Shown one piece after another: positions 41,333 to 51,820 of a DNA stretch of 64,000 nt. The stretch is taken from NCBI RefSeq assembly GCF_036541425.1, contig NZ_JAZHFT010000012.1, positions 1 to 64,000 of the forward strand. Direction: 5' to 3'. Position 1 is the stretch's first letter; each line of letters begins with the position of its first letter. This stretch comes from Consotaella aegiceratis. Its GTDB lineage: Bacteria > Pseudomonadota > Alphaproteobacteria > Rhizobiales > Rhizobiaceae. The notes below the pieces were generated by a model. The model had not been told where the DNA came from and did not search any database. It was given only the letters and a program-made list of their open reading frames with translations. Both the position numbers and the translations under genes were made by a program.

Positions 41333-42862
41333 TTAGCTGAAATTCTTGGCGAAGCTGTCGATCGCCTTCTTCAGCTTCTCGCGGATCTCGTCGGTAAGCT
41401 GCTTCTCGCTGGCGATGGCATCGAGCACGTCCTTGTGCTCGCTGCGCAGCGACGACAGAAGCCCTTGCTCGAACGCGCCGACCCGGCTGACCTGCAGCTT
41501 GTCGAGATAGCCTTGCGTGCCGGCGAAGATCACCGCCACCTGCTCCTCGGTCTTCAGGGGCGAGAACTGCGGCTGCTTCAACAGCTCGGTCAGGCGGGCG
41601 CCACGGTTGAGCAGACGCTGGGTCGCGGCGTCGAGATCGGAGCCGAACTGCGCGAAGGCCGCCATCTCGCGGTACTGCGCCAGTTCGCCCTTGATCGAGC
41701 CCGCGACCTGCTTCATCGCCTTGATCTGCGCGGCCGAGCCGACGCGCGACACCGACAGGCCGACGTTCACCGCCGGGCGGATGCCCTGGTAGAACAGGTT
41801 GGTCTCCAGGAAGATCTGGCCATCGGTGATCGAGATGACGTTGGTCGGAATATAGGCCGACACGTCGTTCGCCTGGGTCTCGATGACCGGCAGCGCCGTC
41901 AGCGAACCGGCACCGTGGTCGTCGTTCATCTTGGCCGCGCGCTCGAGAAGCCGCGAGTGCAGATAGAAGACGTCGCCCGGATAGGCTTCGCGGCCCGGCG
42001 GACGGCGCAGCAGCAGAGAGACCTGGCGATAGGCCACGGCCTGCTTCGACAAATCGTCATAGGCGATCAACGCATGCTTGGCGTTGTCGCGGAACCACTC
42101 GCCGATGGCGCAGCCGGCGAACGGCGCGATGTACTGCAGCGGTGCCGGATCGGAGGCCGTCGCAGCGACGATGATCGAGTACTCGAGCGCACCACGCTCC
42201 TCCAGCACGCGAACGAGCTGCGCGACGGTCGAGCGCTTTTGGCCGACCGCGACGTAGATGCAGAAGAGCTGGTCCTTCTCGCGGCCCTCGTCATGCGCGG
42301 GCTTCTGATTGAGGAAGGTGTCGAGCAGGATGGCCGACTTGCCGGTCTGACGGTCGCCGATGACCAACTCGCGCTGGCCGCGGCCGATCGGGATCAAGGC
42401 GTCGATCGCCTTCAGGCCCGTCGACATCGGCTCATGCACCGACTTCCGCGGAATGATACCGGGCGCCTTGACGTCGACACGACGCTTCTCGGTGAATTCG
42501 ATCGGACCCTTGCCGTCGATCGGATTGCCCAGGCCGTCGATGACGCGGCCGAGCAGGCCCATGCCGACCGGGACCTCGACGATGGCGCCGGTACGCTTGA
42601 CCGTATCGCCTTCCTTGATCTCACGATCGGAACCGAAGATGACGACGCCGACATTGTCGTGCTCGAGGTTCAGCGCCATGCCGCGCACGCCGCCGGGAAA
42701 CTCCAGCATCTCGCCGGCCTGACATTGGTCGAGGCCGTAGACGCGGGCGATGCCGTCACCGACCGACAGAACCTGACCGACTTCCGAGACCTCGGCTTCC
42801 TTGCCGAAGTTCTTGATCTGGTCCTTCAGGATTGCAGAAATCTCTGCGGGACGGATGTCCAT
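41333..42862 (-). CDS. atpA: ATP synthase F1 subunit alpha
   Basis: A 509-aa non-catalytic nucleotide-binding subunit. N-terminus MDIRPAEISAILKDQIKNF, P-loop IGDRQTGKSAILLDTFLNQ, then YVAVGQKRSTVAQLVRVLEE and the AYIPTNVISITDGQIFLETN segment. Its ATG overlaps the atpH stop by one base, giving translational coupling. Confidence 0.97.
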   Translation of the reverse strand: MDIRPAEISAILKDQIKNFGKEAEVSEVGQVLSVGDGIARVYGLDQCQAGEMLEFPGGVRGMALNLEHDNVGVVIFGSDREIKEGDTVKRTGAIVEVPVGMGLLGRVIDGLGNPIDGKGPIEFTEKRRVDVKAPGIIPRKSVHEPMSTGLKAIDALIPIGRGQRELVIGDRQTGKSAILLDTFLNQKPAHDEGREKDQLFCIYVAVGQKRSTVAQLVRVLEERGALEYSIIVAATASDPAPLQYIAPFAGCAIGEWFRDNAKHALIAYDDLSKQAVAYRQVSLLLRRPPGREAYPGDVFYLHSRLLERAAKMNDDHGAGSLTALPVIETQANDVSAYIPTNVISITDGQIFLETNLFYQGIRPAVNVGLSVSRVGSAAQIKAMKQVAGSIKGELAQYREMAAFAQFGSDLDAATQRLLNRGARLTELLKQPQFSPLKTEEQVAVIFAGTQGYLDKLQVSRVGAFEQGLLSSLRSEHKDVLDAIASEKQLTDEIREKLKKAIDSFAKNFS

Positions 42863-43422
42863 CAGCCGACCTCTTTCAGTGCGAGCTTAAGGGAATTGAG
42901 TTTGGTGCGGATCGACGTGTCGATCTGCCGCGAGCCGATGCGCACGATCAGCCCGCCGAGCACGGCCGGATCGACCTGCTCGTGCAACGAAATGGTTTTG
43001 TTGGCGTAGGCGCCGACGGCCTCCGACAGCTCACGCCGCTGCTCGTCGGTCAGCGGTTGGGCGCTGACGACCTCGGCCTCCATCTCGCCGCGCCCCTCGG
43101 CCGCCAGCCGGCGAAAGGCGCGGATCATCGAAGGAAGCACGAACAGCCGCCGGTTGGAGGCGATCACCTTGAGAAAATTGCCCGTCAGCTCGCTCGCCTG
43201 CGATTTGTCGACGACGGCCGAAATCGCTCGAAGCTGCTGCTCGGCCGTAAAGGCCGGGCTTTCCACCAGGCGCCGAAAATCGGCGCTCTCGTCGATCAGA
43301 TCCTGGTATCCGACAAGCTCGGACTCCACCCGGTCGATCGAGCCCTGCTCATTGGCCAGCTCGAACAGCGACTGGGCGTAGCGTTCTGCGACTCCCGACA
43401 CGGGAGAGGATGACTGTGCCAC
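42862..43422 (-). CDS. atpH: ATP synthase F1 subunit delta
   Basis: A 186-aa peripheral-stalk subunit that holds F1 to F0. SGVAERYAQSLFELANEQGSIDRVE and the C-terminal DPAVLGGLIVRIGSRQIDTSIRTKLNSLKLAL match the family (YA.ALF..A and GG..I..G..V.D.S...KL..L). First gene of the operon, with a GTG start. F0 genes are absent from the window, as expected for alphaproteobacteria, where F1 and F0 operons are separate. Confidence 0.95.
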   Translation of the reverse strand: MAQSSSPVSGVAERYAQSLFELANEQGSIDRVESELVGYQDLIDESADFRRLVESPAFTAEQQLRAISAVVDKSQASELTGNFLKVIASNRRLFVLPSMIRAFRRLAAEGRGEMEAEVVSAQPLTDEQRRELSEAVGAYANKTISLHEQVDPAVLGGLIVRIGSRQIDTSIRTKLNSLKLALKEVG

Positions 43423-43771
43423 GGACGCTCGTTTCTCTTCGTTCCATCCCAGGTCTTGTCCGGCCGAGTCAGAACGGACGGCTCAAGCACCTGAAGCCAA
43501 TTCTGTTTTTCTGTTCACGCCACGGCTTGCAGCGTGTCCTGCCCTCGGAAAACCAGGATCGTCTAGCATAGGGATTTGCCTCCGACAACACGGCAAAGGC
43601 CTTCGTTTCCGGCCTTTCCGCATGATATCCCATAACCTTGCGCAATTGGCCGCGGTGGCGGGAAACGTCGGCACGCGGCTTCAGCCAAGCGGCAAAAGGC
43701 TGACGACGGACTCATGGTGCATGCGGATAGCCGCCTTGGCGGCATACCTCGCGGCAAATCGCCTTTTTGCA
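43423..43771. other. Intergenic region upstream of the atp operon
   Basis: No gene is supported in these 349 bases. A AAAGGCC/GGCCTTT hairpin (43595-43601, 43611-43617) with a 9-nt loop is present, and the minus strand has a TATGCT that could serve as a -10 for atpH, but no well-spaced -35 partner was found. The region presumably holds the atp promoter. Confidence 0.4.
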
Positions 43772-44167
43772 TCAGCCGGGCAGGTAGCCGAGGGGCGGCG
43801 CCAGCGTCATCCCCGCCAGCGCCAGGCTGAAGAGGAACCAGGCCCAGGTCGACAAAGTACCGCTGCGGTCCATCACGATCGAGACGAGGCGGCCGACAGC
43901 CGCGCCCAGCCAGCCGGCGCCCAGCGCCAACTGCAGGAAGGGCTGGTCGAACATGGCCAGGGCGATCAGCCCCATACCCAGATGGAAGCCGCCGATATCG
44001 CCACGCCCGCTCGCCAAGGCCCTGGCGTGAAACACCTTGTCCTTGCGGCCAATCGTGCGAAAGGCGATTCGCGGCGAGAACAGGACGGCGAGCCCGTAGA
44101 GCGCGGTCAGAACGGCAGCGGCGAACGGCAGCCATTCCGCAAGCGAACGCGGCAGCATGAATTGCAT
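43772..44167 (-). CDS. Small four-helix membrane protein, DUF4345-like
   Basis: A 131-aa hydrophobic protein with four predicted membrane spans (about 10-30, 54-72, 78-96 and 103-125). The pattern FSPRIAFRTIG, GGFHLGMGLIALAMF and LGAAVGRLVSIVMDRSGT resembles DUF4345, a family without known function; the GRxxSxxxD motif near 90-98 is its most recognisable element. GGAGG lies 12 bases before the ATG; another ATG follows three codons later. Not in an obvious operon. Confidence 0.6.
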   Translation of the reverse strand: MQFMLPRSLAEWLPFAAAVLTALYGLAVLFSPRIAFRTIGRKDKVFHARALASGRGDIGGFHLGMGLIALAMFDQPFLQLALGAGWLGAAVGRLVSIVMDRSGTLSTWAWFLFSLALAGMTLAPPLGYLPG

Positions 44168-44387
44168 AACGCTGAGTTTCCTCCCGAGCGGCGAGCGAAG
44201 TTCCCTCTCCTGCCGGAGAGCGGCCATCATGGTCAAGTCGCCATCGGCCTTCGGTTCCGATCGCGTGGCCGGCTTTGTGCGTTGGCATCAAGAAAACAAC
44301 GGCCAGCTTTCCACCGCAGAGGAGTGGCAGGGTCCTTCGAAGCCCCCCCTGAATCGCGGTGCCCCTGCCGTCGCGGCGATGGACCGG

Positions 44388-44939
44388 TTATGGACGGCAG
44401 GTGCCGGCAACGTCGAGAGTCGCCTTCTTGTCTCCCCAGAACAGCGTCATCTGCCCCTGAAAGCCGGTCTTGCCGTCCTTGGCCCCGGTCTCGACCAGCT
44501 TCATGTTGACATTGATGCGCGGCTCGCCCGCGCTGCGCCAGACGGTGACGACATTGCCGTCCTTGTCGGGTGCGGACTTGCCCTTTTCCAACTCGCGCAA
44601 CAATCCGTTGGTCATGACGTAGCCATGCTCCAAGGCCGGCTGCCCCGCGTCCACCGTCTCTTTCATGGTGATGAAGACGAACCGCCAGCTATCGGGCTGA
44701 TCCTCGACGAAGCCGCCCTGTCGCTCGACCGTGAAGAAGGTGCAGGCGGCATCGACGGGATACCAGTGGATCTCGCCAATCGAGAGAGCGTTTTGCGCTT
44801 GGTTCAGCGAGGCCGGCTCTTGCTGCTGCCCGGGCGAGGCGGCCGCGTCCTGAGCCCGCACGCCGCCCGACATGATACCGACCGCCGCCGTCACCGCGAT
44901 CAGCAGCGCCCCAATTCTGAACCCCATTCCGGTACGCAT
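44388..44939 (-). CDS. Exported protein of unknown function
   Basis: I do not recognise this 183-aa protein. A signal peptide (about 1-26, ending GGVRAQ) is followed by a Gln/Ala-rich linker and a folded-looking domain with ALSIGEIHWYPVDAACTFFTV, WRFVFITMKETVDAG, GYVMTNGLLRELEKG and TGFQGQMTLFWGDKKATLDVAG. Two Cys (in DAACT and GTCRP) could form a disulfide. The ATG at 44939 is preferred over one twelve codons earlier because it places the signal peptide at the N-terminus. Confidence 0.6.
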   Translation of the reverse strand: MRTGMGFRIGALLIAVTAAVGIMSGGVRAQDAAASPGQQQEPASLNQAQNALSIGEIHWYPVDAACTFFTVERQGGFVEDQPDSWRFVFITMKETVDAGQPALEHGYVMTNGLLRELEKGKSAPDKDGNVVTVWRSAGEPRINVNMKLVETGAKDGKTGFQGQMTLFWGDKKATLDVAGTCRP

Positions 44940-45050
44940 CGCAGCCTCGATTCGCCTCGTTCGCAACTGTCGCATAGAACGGCAGGAGGGTCGAGATTGG
45001 CTCCACCGCGGAGATTTTCGGCGTCGACGCCTCTCTCGATGGAACGCAAG

Positions 45051-47249
45051 CTATAGGAAGCTCTGCGGGTCGACGTCGATCTGCACCTGTACGGAGCCAC
45101 GCGGCCGCGGCGCGGCCTCGATCGTCCTGCGCAGGAATGCCTGCATCGATGCCCGGCGCGTCCCCTGGCAAAGCAGTCGGAACCGATGACGTCCCCTGAG
45201 CAGCGAGAGCGGTGCCTCGGCCGGCCCCAGCACCTCGATGCTCTCCGCCTGCGGCGCCGCCCGGCGCAGCGCTCGCGCATGATCCTCCGCCTCCTTGCGG
45301 CTCAGCGCCGAGACGATGATGCTGGCGAGCCGTCCGAAGGGCGGCAGGCCGGAGCGTTCGCGCTCGGCGATCTCTCGACTGTAGAACAGCTCCGGATCGC
45401 CCGACGCGATCGCCTGCATCACGGGATGGTCTGGCTGGAAGGTCTGAATCAGGCCGACGCTCGGCCGGCCGCTTCGCCCGGCGCGCCCCGTCACCTGGTG
45501 GAGGAGCTGGAAGGTACGCTCGGCGGCGCGGGGATCGCCGTTGGCGAGGCCCAGATCGGCGTCGATGGCACCGACCAGCGTCATCAGCGGAAAATGATGC
45601 CCCTTGGCCACGAGTTGGGTGCCGACCACGATATCGGCCTCGCCGTCGGCGATCGCGTCGAGCTCGCGCCGCAGCCGCCGCGTGCCGCCCGGCATGTCCG
45701 ACGACAGCAGGATCGTGCGAGCCTCGGGAAAATCCGCCAGCATCTCTTCGGCGATGCGCTCTACACCGGGACCGCAGGCGACGAGATGGTCGAGCGTGCC
45801 GCATTCGGGGCAGGCCTCCGGTCGCGGCACCTCGTAGCCGCAATGATGGCACTGCAGCCGGCCGCGCAGCCGGTGGTCGACCAGCCAGGTCGAGCAGTCG
45901 GGGCACTGGAAGCGATGGCCGCACACCCGGCACAGCGTCAGCGGTGCGTAGCCCCGCCGATTCAGGAAGAGCAGCGCCTGCTCGCCCTTGGCCAGCGTCG
46001 CGGCGATCGCCGTCTTGAGCACGGGAGAAATGAAGCGGCCGCGCGGTGGCGGCGCCCGACGCATGTCGACGAGCTTCAGATCGGGCAGTGCCGCTTCGGC
46101 GTAGCGGCCGGGCAGCCGGACATGGTGGTAGCGGCCGCTTTCGGCATTGACCCGGCTTTCGACCGACGGCGTGGCCGAGGCGAGCATCACCGGAAAGCCG
46201 CCGATCGAGCCCCGCACCACCGCCATGTCGCGGGCGTGATAGATGCTGCGATCCTCCTGCTTGTAGGCCGGGTCGTGCTCTTCGTCGACGACGATCAGGC
46301 CGAGGTCCTTGAACGGCAGGAACAGCGCCGAGCGCGCGCCGGCGACGACGCGCACGCGACCCTCCGCGACCTGGCGCCAGATCTTTTCGCGCATGCGCGG
46401 GGCCACGTCGGAATGCCATTCGGCCGGCGGCGCGCCGAAACGGGCGTGAAAGCGGTCGATGAAGCTCTGCGTCAGCGCGATCTCCGGCAGCAGGATCAAC
46501 ACCTGCTTGCCGGCGTCGAGCGCTTTCGCCACCGCCTCGAAATAAACCTCTGTCTTGCCGGAGCCGGTGACGCCCTCGATCAGCGTAGTTGAAAAATCGC
46601 CTTCGGCCACGGCGTCGACCAGCTGGCCGGCGGCAACGCTCTGGTCGTCGTTCAGATCGGCGCGGCCATATCCCGTGTCCGGCGCGGCGACCGCCGGCGG
46701 CGGGGGCAGCCGCACCGTCTCGAATGCCCCGAGCTTCAGCAGCCCGTCGACCACCGTGCTGGAAACGCCCGCGGCATGGGCCAGGCCGGAGCGCGACCAG
46801 GCGGGCGCCTCGACGGCCGCCTCCAGCACGCGGCGGCGGGCGGCCGTCATCCGCTCCGGCGTCACATCGGTCGGCCGCAGGCCTTCGATCCACGGTTCCG
46901 GATCGAAGGCGGCCGGCGCGCGCAACGCCATGCGCGCCACCAACCCCGGCGGCGATAGCGTGTAGTCGGCGACCCAGTCGACGAACCGACGCATGGACGC
47001 GTCGAGCGGCGGGCAATCGAAGACGTGCGTGATCGGCCGAAGCTTCTTCGGGTCCACCGCATCGCATTCGCCATCCCAGACGATGCCGGCGACCTGACGC
47101 GGTCCGAGCGGCACCTGGACGATCGCGCCCGGCCGCACGGCCATTCCCTCGGGGACCGAATAGGAATAGGCCCTGTCCACCGGCAGAGGCACCATCACCG
47201 GCACCGCAGCCGGCGCCTGCTCGGCGGCGTTATCCTCGAACAGCGACAT
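45051..47249 (-). CDS. priA: Primosomal protein N' (replication restart helicase PriA)
   Basis: A 732-aa helicase that reloads the replisome at stalled forks. The N-terminal DNA-binding domain starts near VPVMVPLPVDRAYSYSVPEG. Walker A is GVTGSGKTEVYFEA, the DEAH-type box reads VDEEHDP, and zinc-binding Cys clusters occur at CRVCGHRFQCPDC and CHHCG..CPECG. The helicase C-terminal motifs include VGTQLVAKGHHFP and QVTGRAGRSGRPSVGL. ATG at 47249 is preferred to an upstream TTG. Confidence 0.96.
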   Translation of the reverse strand: MSLFEDNAAEQAPAAVPVMVPLPVDRAYSYSVPEGMAVRPGAIVQVPLGPRQVAGIVWDGECDAVDPKKLRPITHVFDCPPLDASMRRFVDWVADYTLSPPGLVARMALRAPAAFDPEPWIEGLRPTDVTPERMTAARRRVLEAAVEAPAWSRSGLAHAAGVSSTVVDGLLKLGAFETVRLPPPPAVAAPDTGYGRADLNDDQSVAAGQLVDAVAEGDFSTTLIEGVTGSGKTEVYFEAVAKALDAGKQVLILLPEIALTQSFIDRFHARFGAPPAEWHSDVAPRMREKIWRQVAEGRVRVVAGARSALFLPFKDLGLIVVDEEHDPAYKQEDRSIYHARDMAVVRGSIGGFPVMLASATPSVESRVNAESGRYHHVRLPGRYAEAALPDLKLVDMRRAPPPRGRFISPVLKTAIAATLAKGEQALLFLNRRGYAPLTLCRVCGHRFQCPDCSTWLVDHRLRGRLQCHHCGYEVPRPEACPECGTLDHLVACGPGVERIAEEMLADFPEARTILLSSDMPGGTRRLRRELDAIADGEADIVVGTQLVAKGHHFPLMTLVGAIDADLGLANGDPRAAERTFQLLHQVTGRAGRSGRPSVGLIQTFQPDHPVMQAIASGDPELFYSREIAERERSGLPPFGRLASIIVSALSRKEAEDHARALRRAAPQAESIEVLGPAEAPLSLLRGRHRFRLLCQGTRRASMQAFLRRTIEAAPRPRGSVQVQIDVDPQSFL

Positions 47250-47363
47250 CACAGCACTGGACGATGCTTGGGGAGCCAATAGCTGTGCCTCATCGGCGGT
47301 GGTCGTTGAAACATGAAGGCCGGCGAGTCGCCGGGCCGAGCGAACAATAGAGGAACGGACGAA

Positions 47364-48068
47364 ATGTCGGCAACCAAAACTGCCCTGGTCATCGGCGGCG
47401 GCAGCGGCATGGGCGCGGATGCCGCCCGCAAGCTGGCCGAGTCGGGCTTCCAGGTGGCGATCCTGTCGTCGTCGGGCAAGGGCGAGGCCTTGGCGAAGGC
47501 GCTCGGCGGCCTCGGCATGACGGGCTCCAACCAGTCACCCGCCGATCTCGAGCGTTTCGTCCGGGCAGCGATCGAGCGCTGGGGGCGCATCGACGCCGTG
47601 GTCAACAGCGCCGGGCATGGGCCGAAGGGCCCGCTCCTGGAGATCGGAGACGAGGCATGGCACCAGGGCCTCGACGTCTATCTCATGAACGTGATCCGCG
47701 TCGCCCGTCTGGTGGCGCCGGCCATGCAGCAGCAGAAAGCGGGCTCCATCGTCAACATCTCGACCTTCGCCGCGGTCGAGCCGGATGCTGCGTTCCCCAC
47801 CTCTGCCGTCTTCCGCGCCGGGCTGGCAGCGTTCACGAAGCTCTTTTGCGACGACTATGCGGCTGACGGCCTGCGGATGAACAATGTCCTGCCCGGATTC
47901 ATCGATAGTCTGCCTGAACGCGACGAGCGCCGGGACCGCATTCCGATGGGGCGTTATGGACGTGTCGAAGACGTGTCCGAACTCATCGCCTTCTTGGCCT
48001 CCGAGCGATCGAGCTATATCTCCGGGCAAAACATCCGCATCGACGGAGGCCTGACCCGTTCCTTCTGA
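47364..48068 (+). CDS. SDR family protein with altered active site
   Basis: A 234-aa short-chain dehydrogenase/reductase fold. The NAD(P)-binding loop GGGSGMGADAARKLA, the NSAG motif (80-83), Ser133 in VNIST and the C-terminal ISGQNIRIDGGLTRS are present. The usual YxxxK is not: aligning the conserved AGL, Ser147 and Arg151 stand where Tyr and Lys should be (SAVFRAGL). Activity as a classical reductase is therefore doubtful. GAGGAACGGACGAA precedes the ATG. It is divergent from priA and 55 bases ahead of the transaldolase gene. Confidence 0.85.
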   Translation: MSATKTALVIGGGSGMGADAARKLAESGFQVAILSSSGKGEALAKALGGLGMTGSNQSPADLERFVRAAIERWGRIDAVVNSAGHGPKGPLLEIGDEAWHQGLDVYLMNVIRVARLVAPAMQQQKAGSIVNISTFAAVEPDAAFPTSAVFRAGLAAFTKLFCDDYAADGLRMNNVLPGFIDSLPERDERRDRIPMGRYGRVEDVSELIAFLASERSSYISGQNIRIDGGLTRSF

Positions 48069-48123
48069 CGCGGTCCCTTTCGGCCGCCGCCGAGCCAACA
48101 CCAGACGATCCACGGAGCGATCC

Positions 48124-48777
48124 ATGAAATTCTTTGTCGACACCGCCGACGTTGGCGAGATCCGCGAGCTGAACGAAGCCGGACTGATCGACGGCGTGAC
48201 CACCAATCCCTCGCTCATCATGAAGGCGAACCGCCCGATGATGGAAATCATCGAGGAGATCTGCAAGGTGACGCCGGGACCGGTGTCGGCCGAGGTCACG
48301 GCGGTCGAGACCGAGGGCATGATCCGCGAGGGGAAAATCCTCGCCGGCATCGCCGACAATGTCTGCATCAAGCTGCCGTTGACGCTGGACGGTCTCAAGG
48401 CGTGCAAGAGCCTGACCTCGGACGGCTACAAGACCAACGTGACGCTCTGCTTCTCGGCCAACCAGGCGCTGCTCGCCGCCAAGGCCGGCGCCACCTACGT
48501 GTCGCCCTTCATCGGCCGCCTCGACGACATCAATCTGGAAGGTATGGAGCTGATCGCCGACATCCGGCGGATCTACGATAATTACGATTTCGAGACACAG
48601 ATCCTCGCCGCGTCGATCCGCACCGCCAACCATGTGCGCGAGGCGGCCCTGATCGGCGCGGATGTGGCCACGGTGCCGCCGTCGACCCTCAAGGGGCTGG
48701 TGAAGCACCCACTCACCGACAAAGGGCTTGAAACCTTCCTCGCCGACTGGAAGAAGACCGGCCAATCGATCGGCTGA
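48124..48777 (+). CDS. fsa: Transaldolase / fructose-6-phosphate aldolase family
   Basis: A 217-aa small transaldolase: MKFFVDTADVGEIRELNEAGLIDGVTTNPSLI at the start, CIKLPLTLDGLKACKSL with the Schiff-base Lys, NVTLCFSANQALLAAKAGATYVSPFIGRLDD and the C-terminal ATVPPSTLKGLVKHPLTDKGL. It acts on fructose-6-phosphate or sedoheptulose-7-phosphate in the pentose phosphate route. Its TGA is followed directly by the stop of the convergent gene (shared TGATCA), leaving no gap. Confidence 0.93.
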   Translation: MKFFVDTADVGEIRELNEAGLIDGVTTNPSLIMKANRPMMEIIEEICKVTPGPVSAEVTAVETEGMIREGKILAGIADNVCIKLPLTLDGLKACKSLTSDGYKTNVTLCFSANQALLAAKAGATYVSPFIGRLDDINLEGMELIADIRRIYDNYDFETQILAASIRTANHVREAALIGADVATVPPSTLKGLVKHPLTDKGLETFLADWKKTGQSIG

Positions 48778-49896
48778 TCACTCTCGTTGGGCGACGTCCT
48801 GATAGCGGCGCAGAAAGCGGCCGTCGATCCAATGCTTGAGCCGGGCCACGGCCCGGCCCGGCAGCCACAGGCGGCCGCGCATCGCCAGCCCCGTGCCGTC
48901 GCCGATGTCGAGGATGGACAGATACCGTCGTTGCGGCCGATAGCGCCGCAGCGGCCGGTCCGCCAGCGACGCCAGCAGATTGTGTTCCAGGATGGGCGCG
49001 GCCCGCACGCCGTAGACGCCGATCTTCGGCAAATCGTAGCCTTCGATCGCCGCGCAGTCGCCGGCGGCGAACACGCGCTCGTCGCCGACGGACCGCAGCG
49101 TCGGTGCGACCCGGACACCCCCCTTGCGCACGAATGGGACTCCAAGGCAGCTAACCAGGGGCGTGGCCTTCAGCCCGGTCGCGAGAACCAGGTGGTCGAA
49201 GCCGATCGCCGAGCCGTCTTCCAACACCACCTGGTGATCGCGCACGCTGGCGATGCGCCGGCCGAGCAACAGTTCGGCACCCCGGCCCGCGAGGTTGTCC
49301 GCGATCCAGGCGCTCGCGCCCGGCGGCCCCGTCTCGACCAACCTCGGCCCGGACGAGACCAGGGTCACCGCCAAATCCTGCGGCCGCGATCGGCCAAGGT
49401 CGATGAGATTGCCGGCGATCTCGCACCCCGTGGCTCCACCGCCGGCCACGACGATCTTCAGCGACCGTGATGCCCGTTCGATCGCCTTCTTCAGCGCCGG
49501 CAAACCGGCGATCGGCTTGACCGGCCAGACATCGGTCGATTCGACCGGAAACGGGATATCGACCACGCTGCCGGCATTGAAGGAGACGAGATCGTAGGGC
49601 AGCCGCCGCCCGGTTTCGAGCACCAGCTCGCGACGGTCGCCATCCAGCCGGTTCGCCCGGCCTTGCACAAACCGCACGCCGACCGACCGGCAGAGCGCTC
49701 CCGGATCGACCGTATCCTCAGCTTCCCGGACCAAGCCGCCGAGCAGCACTGCGGCGCGCCCGGAATACCAGAAACGGCCGGGATCGATCAGCGTCAGTTC
49801 GGCGCCGGCCTGCCGGAACCGGCCGGCAGCCAGCACCAGGGCCAGATGGGCATGGCCCGCGCCGACGAGAAGAACCGCACGCTTGGGTCCGGCCAT
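48778..49896 (-). CDS. FAD-dependent pyridine nucleotide-disulfide oxidoreductase (NDH-2/SelD-N-terminal-like)
   Basis: A 372-aa flavoprotein. The FAD-binding start is VLLVGAGHAHLALVLAAGR, then YSGRAAVLLGGLVREAE, a second dinucleotide-binding GGGATGCEIAGNLI at about 185, FDHLVLATGLKATPLV and VFAAGDCAAIEGYDLPKIGVYGVRAAPIL. The GHAHLAL start resembles the oxidoreductase domain found N-terminal to SelD in some bacteria and stand-alone NADH dehydrogenase-like enzymes. No redox-active CxxC is seen. It follows the antiporter gene by four bases, so the two are co-transcribed; the electron acceptor is unknown. Confidence 0.82.
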   Translation of the reverse strand: MAGPKRAVLLVGAGHAHLALVLAAGRFRQAGAELTLIDPGRFWYSGRAAVLLGGLVREAEDTVDPGALCRSVGVRFVQGRANRLDGDRRELVLETGRRLPYDLVSFNAGSVVDIPFPVESTDVWPVKPIAGLPALKKAIERASRSLKIVVAGGGATGCEIAGNLIDLGRSRPQDLAVTLVSSGPRLVETGPPGASAWIADNLAGRGAELLLGRRIASVRDHQVVLEDGSAIGFDHLVLATGLKATPLVSCLGVPFVRKGGVRVAPTLRSVGDERVFAAGDCAAIEGYDLPKIGVYGVRAAPILEHNLLASLADRPLRRYRPQRRYLSILDIGDGTGLAMRGRLWLPGRAVARLKHWIDGRFLRRYQDVAQRE

Positions 49897-49900
49897 ACAG

Positions 49901-51193
<1,293 letters not shown>

Positions 51194-51489
51194 GGAAGGA
51201 TTGTGGGGCCCGAACCTGCGAACGCAAGGCTCGCGACGGCCGATACCGGCGCGCAATCAAGTTTCCGCCGGCCCGGCCGTCACTTTTTCCGCGATCCGTT
51301 TCCACTCGCCATCCAGGCCAAGAAGCACCACCCGCATTACATCGCTAACCGGACGACGCAATGGGCGCTGGCCTGGAGATACAACGACGCGGTGTCCCAT
51401 AGTCGATCGTTAAGCCTGACCGCCAGAACCGCTTGCCCGCCTCCGTTCGATCCTTATCCTGAAAGACCGATCGGAAGAGGGACGAAACC

Positions 51490-51801
51490 ATGCTGGACCG
51501 TCGAGGCAAGGGTCGCCGCCGCGTCATCCTGGGCGCCACGTTGACCAGCGGCCCGACCAACTCCGCGCAGACCGTACGGCTGCGCAACGTGACGGAGACC
51601 GGCGCCGAGATCGTCCTTCTGGATGGAACGATCGACGTCGCCGAAGTCGAGATCCAGCTTCCCGGCGAGGATCGTACGCGACGCGCCCGCGTCGTCTGGC
51701 ACGAGGCGAACCGCTTCGGACTTCAGTTCATCAGCGCCTACGAGGCGATCCGCGAAGAGGCGAACGCGGCCTTTCGGATCGACGCCGCACACCGGCTCTG
51801 A
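51490..51801 (+). CDS. PilZ domain protein
   Basis: A 103-aa single-domain protein. It opens with MLDRRGKGRRRVILGATL (a basic segment like the RxxxR part of the c-di-GMP site) and has TVRLRNVTETGAEIVLLD, close to the (D/N)xSxxG-type second motif but with Thr-Glu-Thr-Gly, then RARVVWHEANRFGLQFI. It may bind cyclic-di-GMP, though the second motif is not perfect. GAGGGACGAAACC precedes the ATG. Monocistronic, convergent with msrA. Confidence 0.8.
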   Translation: MLDRRGKGRRRVILGATLTSGPTNSAQTVRLRNVTETGAEIVLLDGTIDVAEVEIQLPGEDRTRRARVVWHEANRFGLQFISAYEAIREEANAAFRIDAAHRL

Positions 51802-51820
51802 TCGGGCGAACGAGCCCGCG

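Noticed and set aside
38933..43009. Very long open frame on the plus strand opposite the atp operon
   Set aside because: It is a mirror of the F1 subunit genes in G+C-rich DNA, with Arg/Asp/Leu-rich composition and no family motif; the minus strand encodes well-known proteins.
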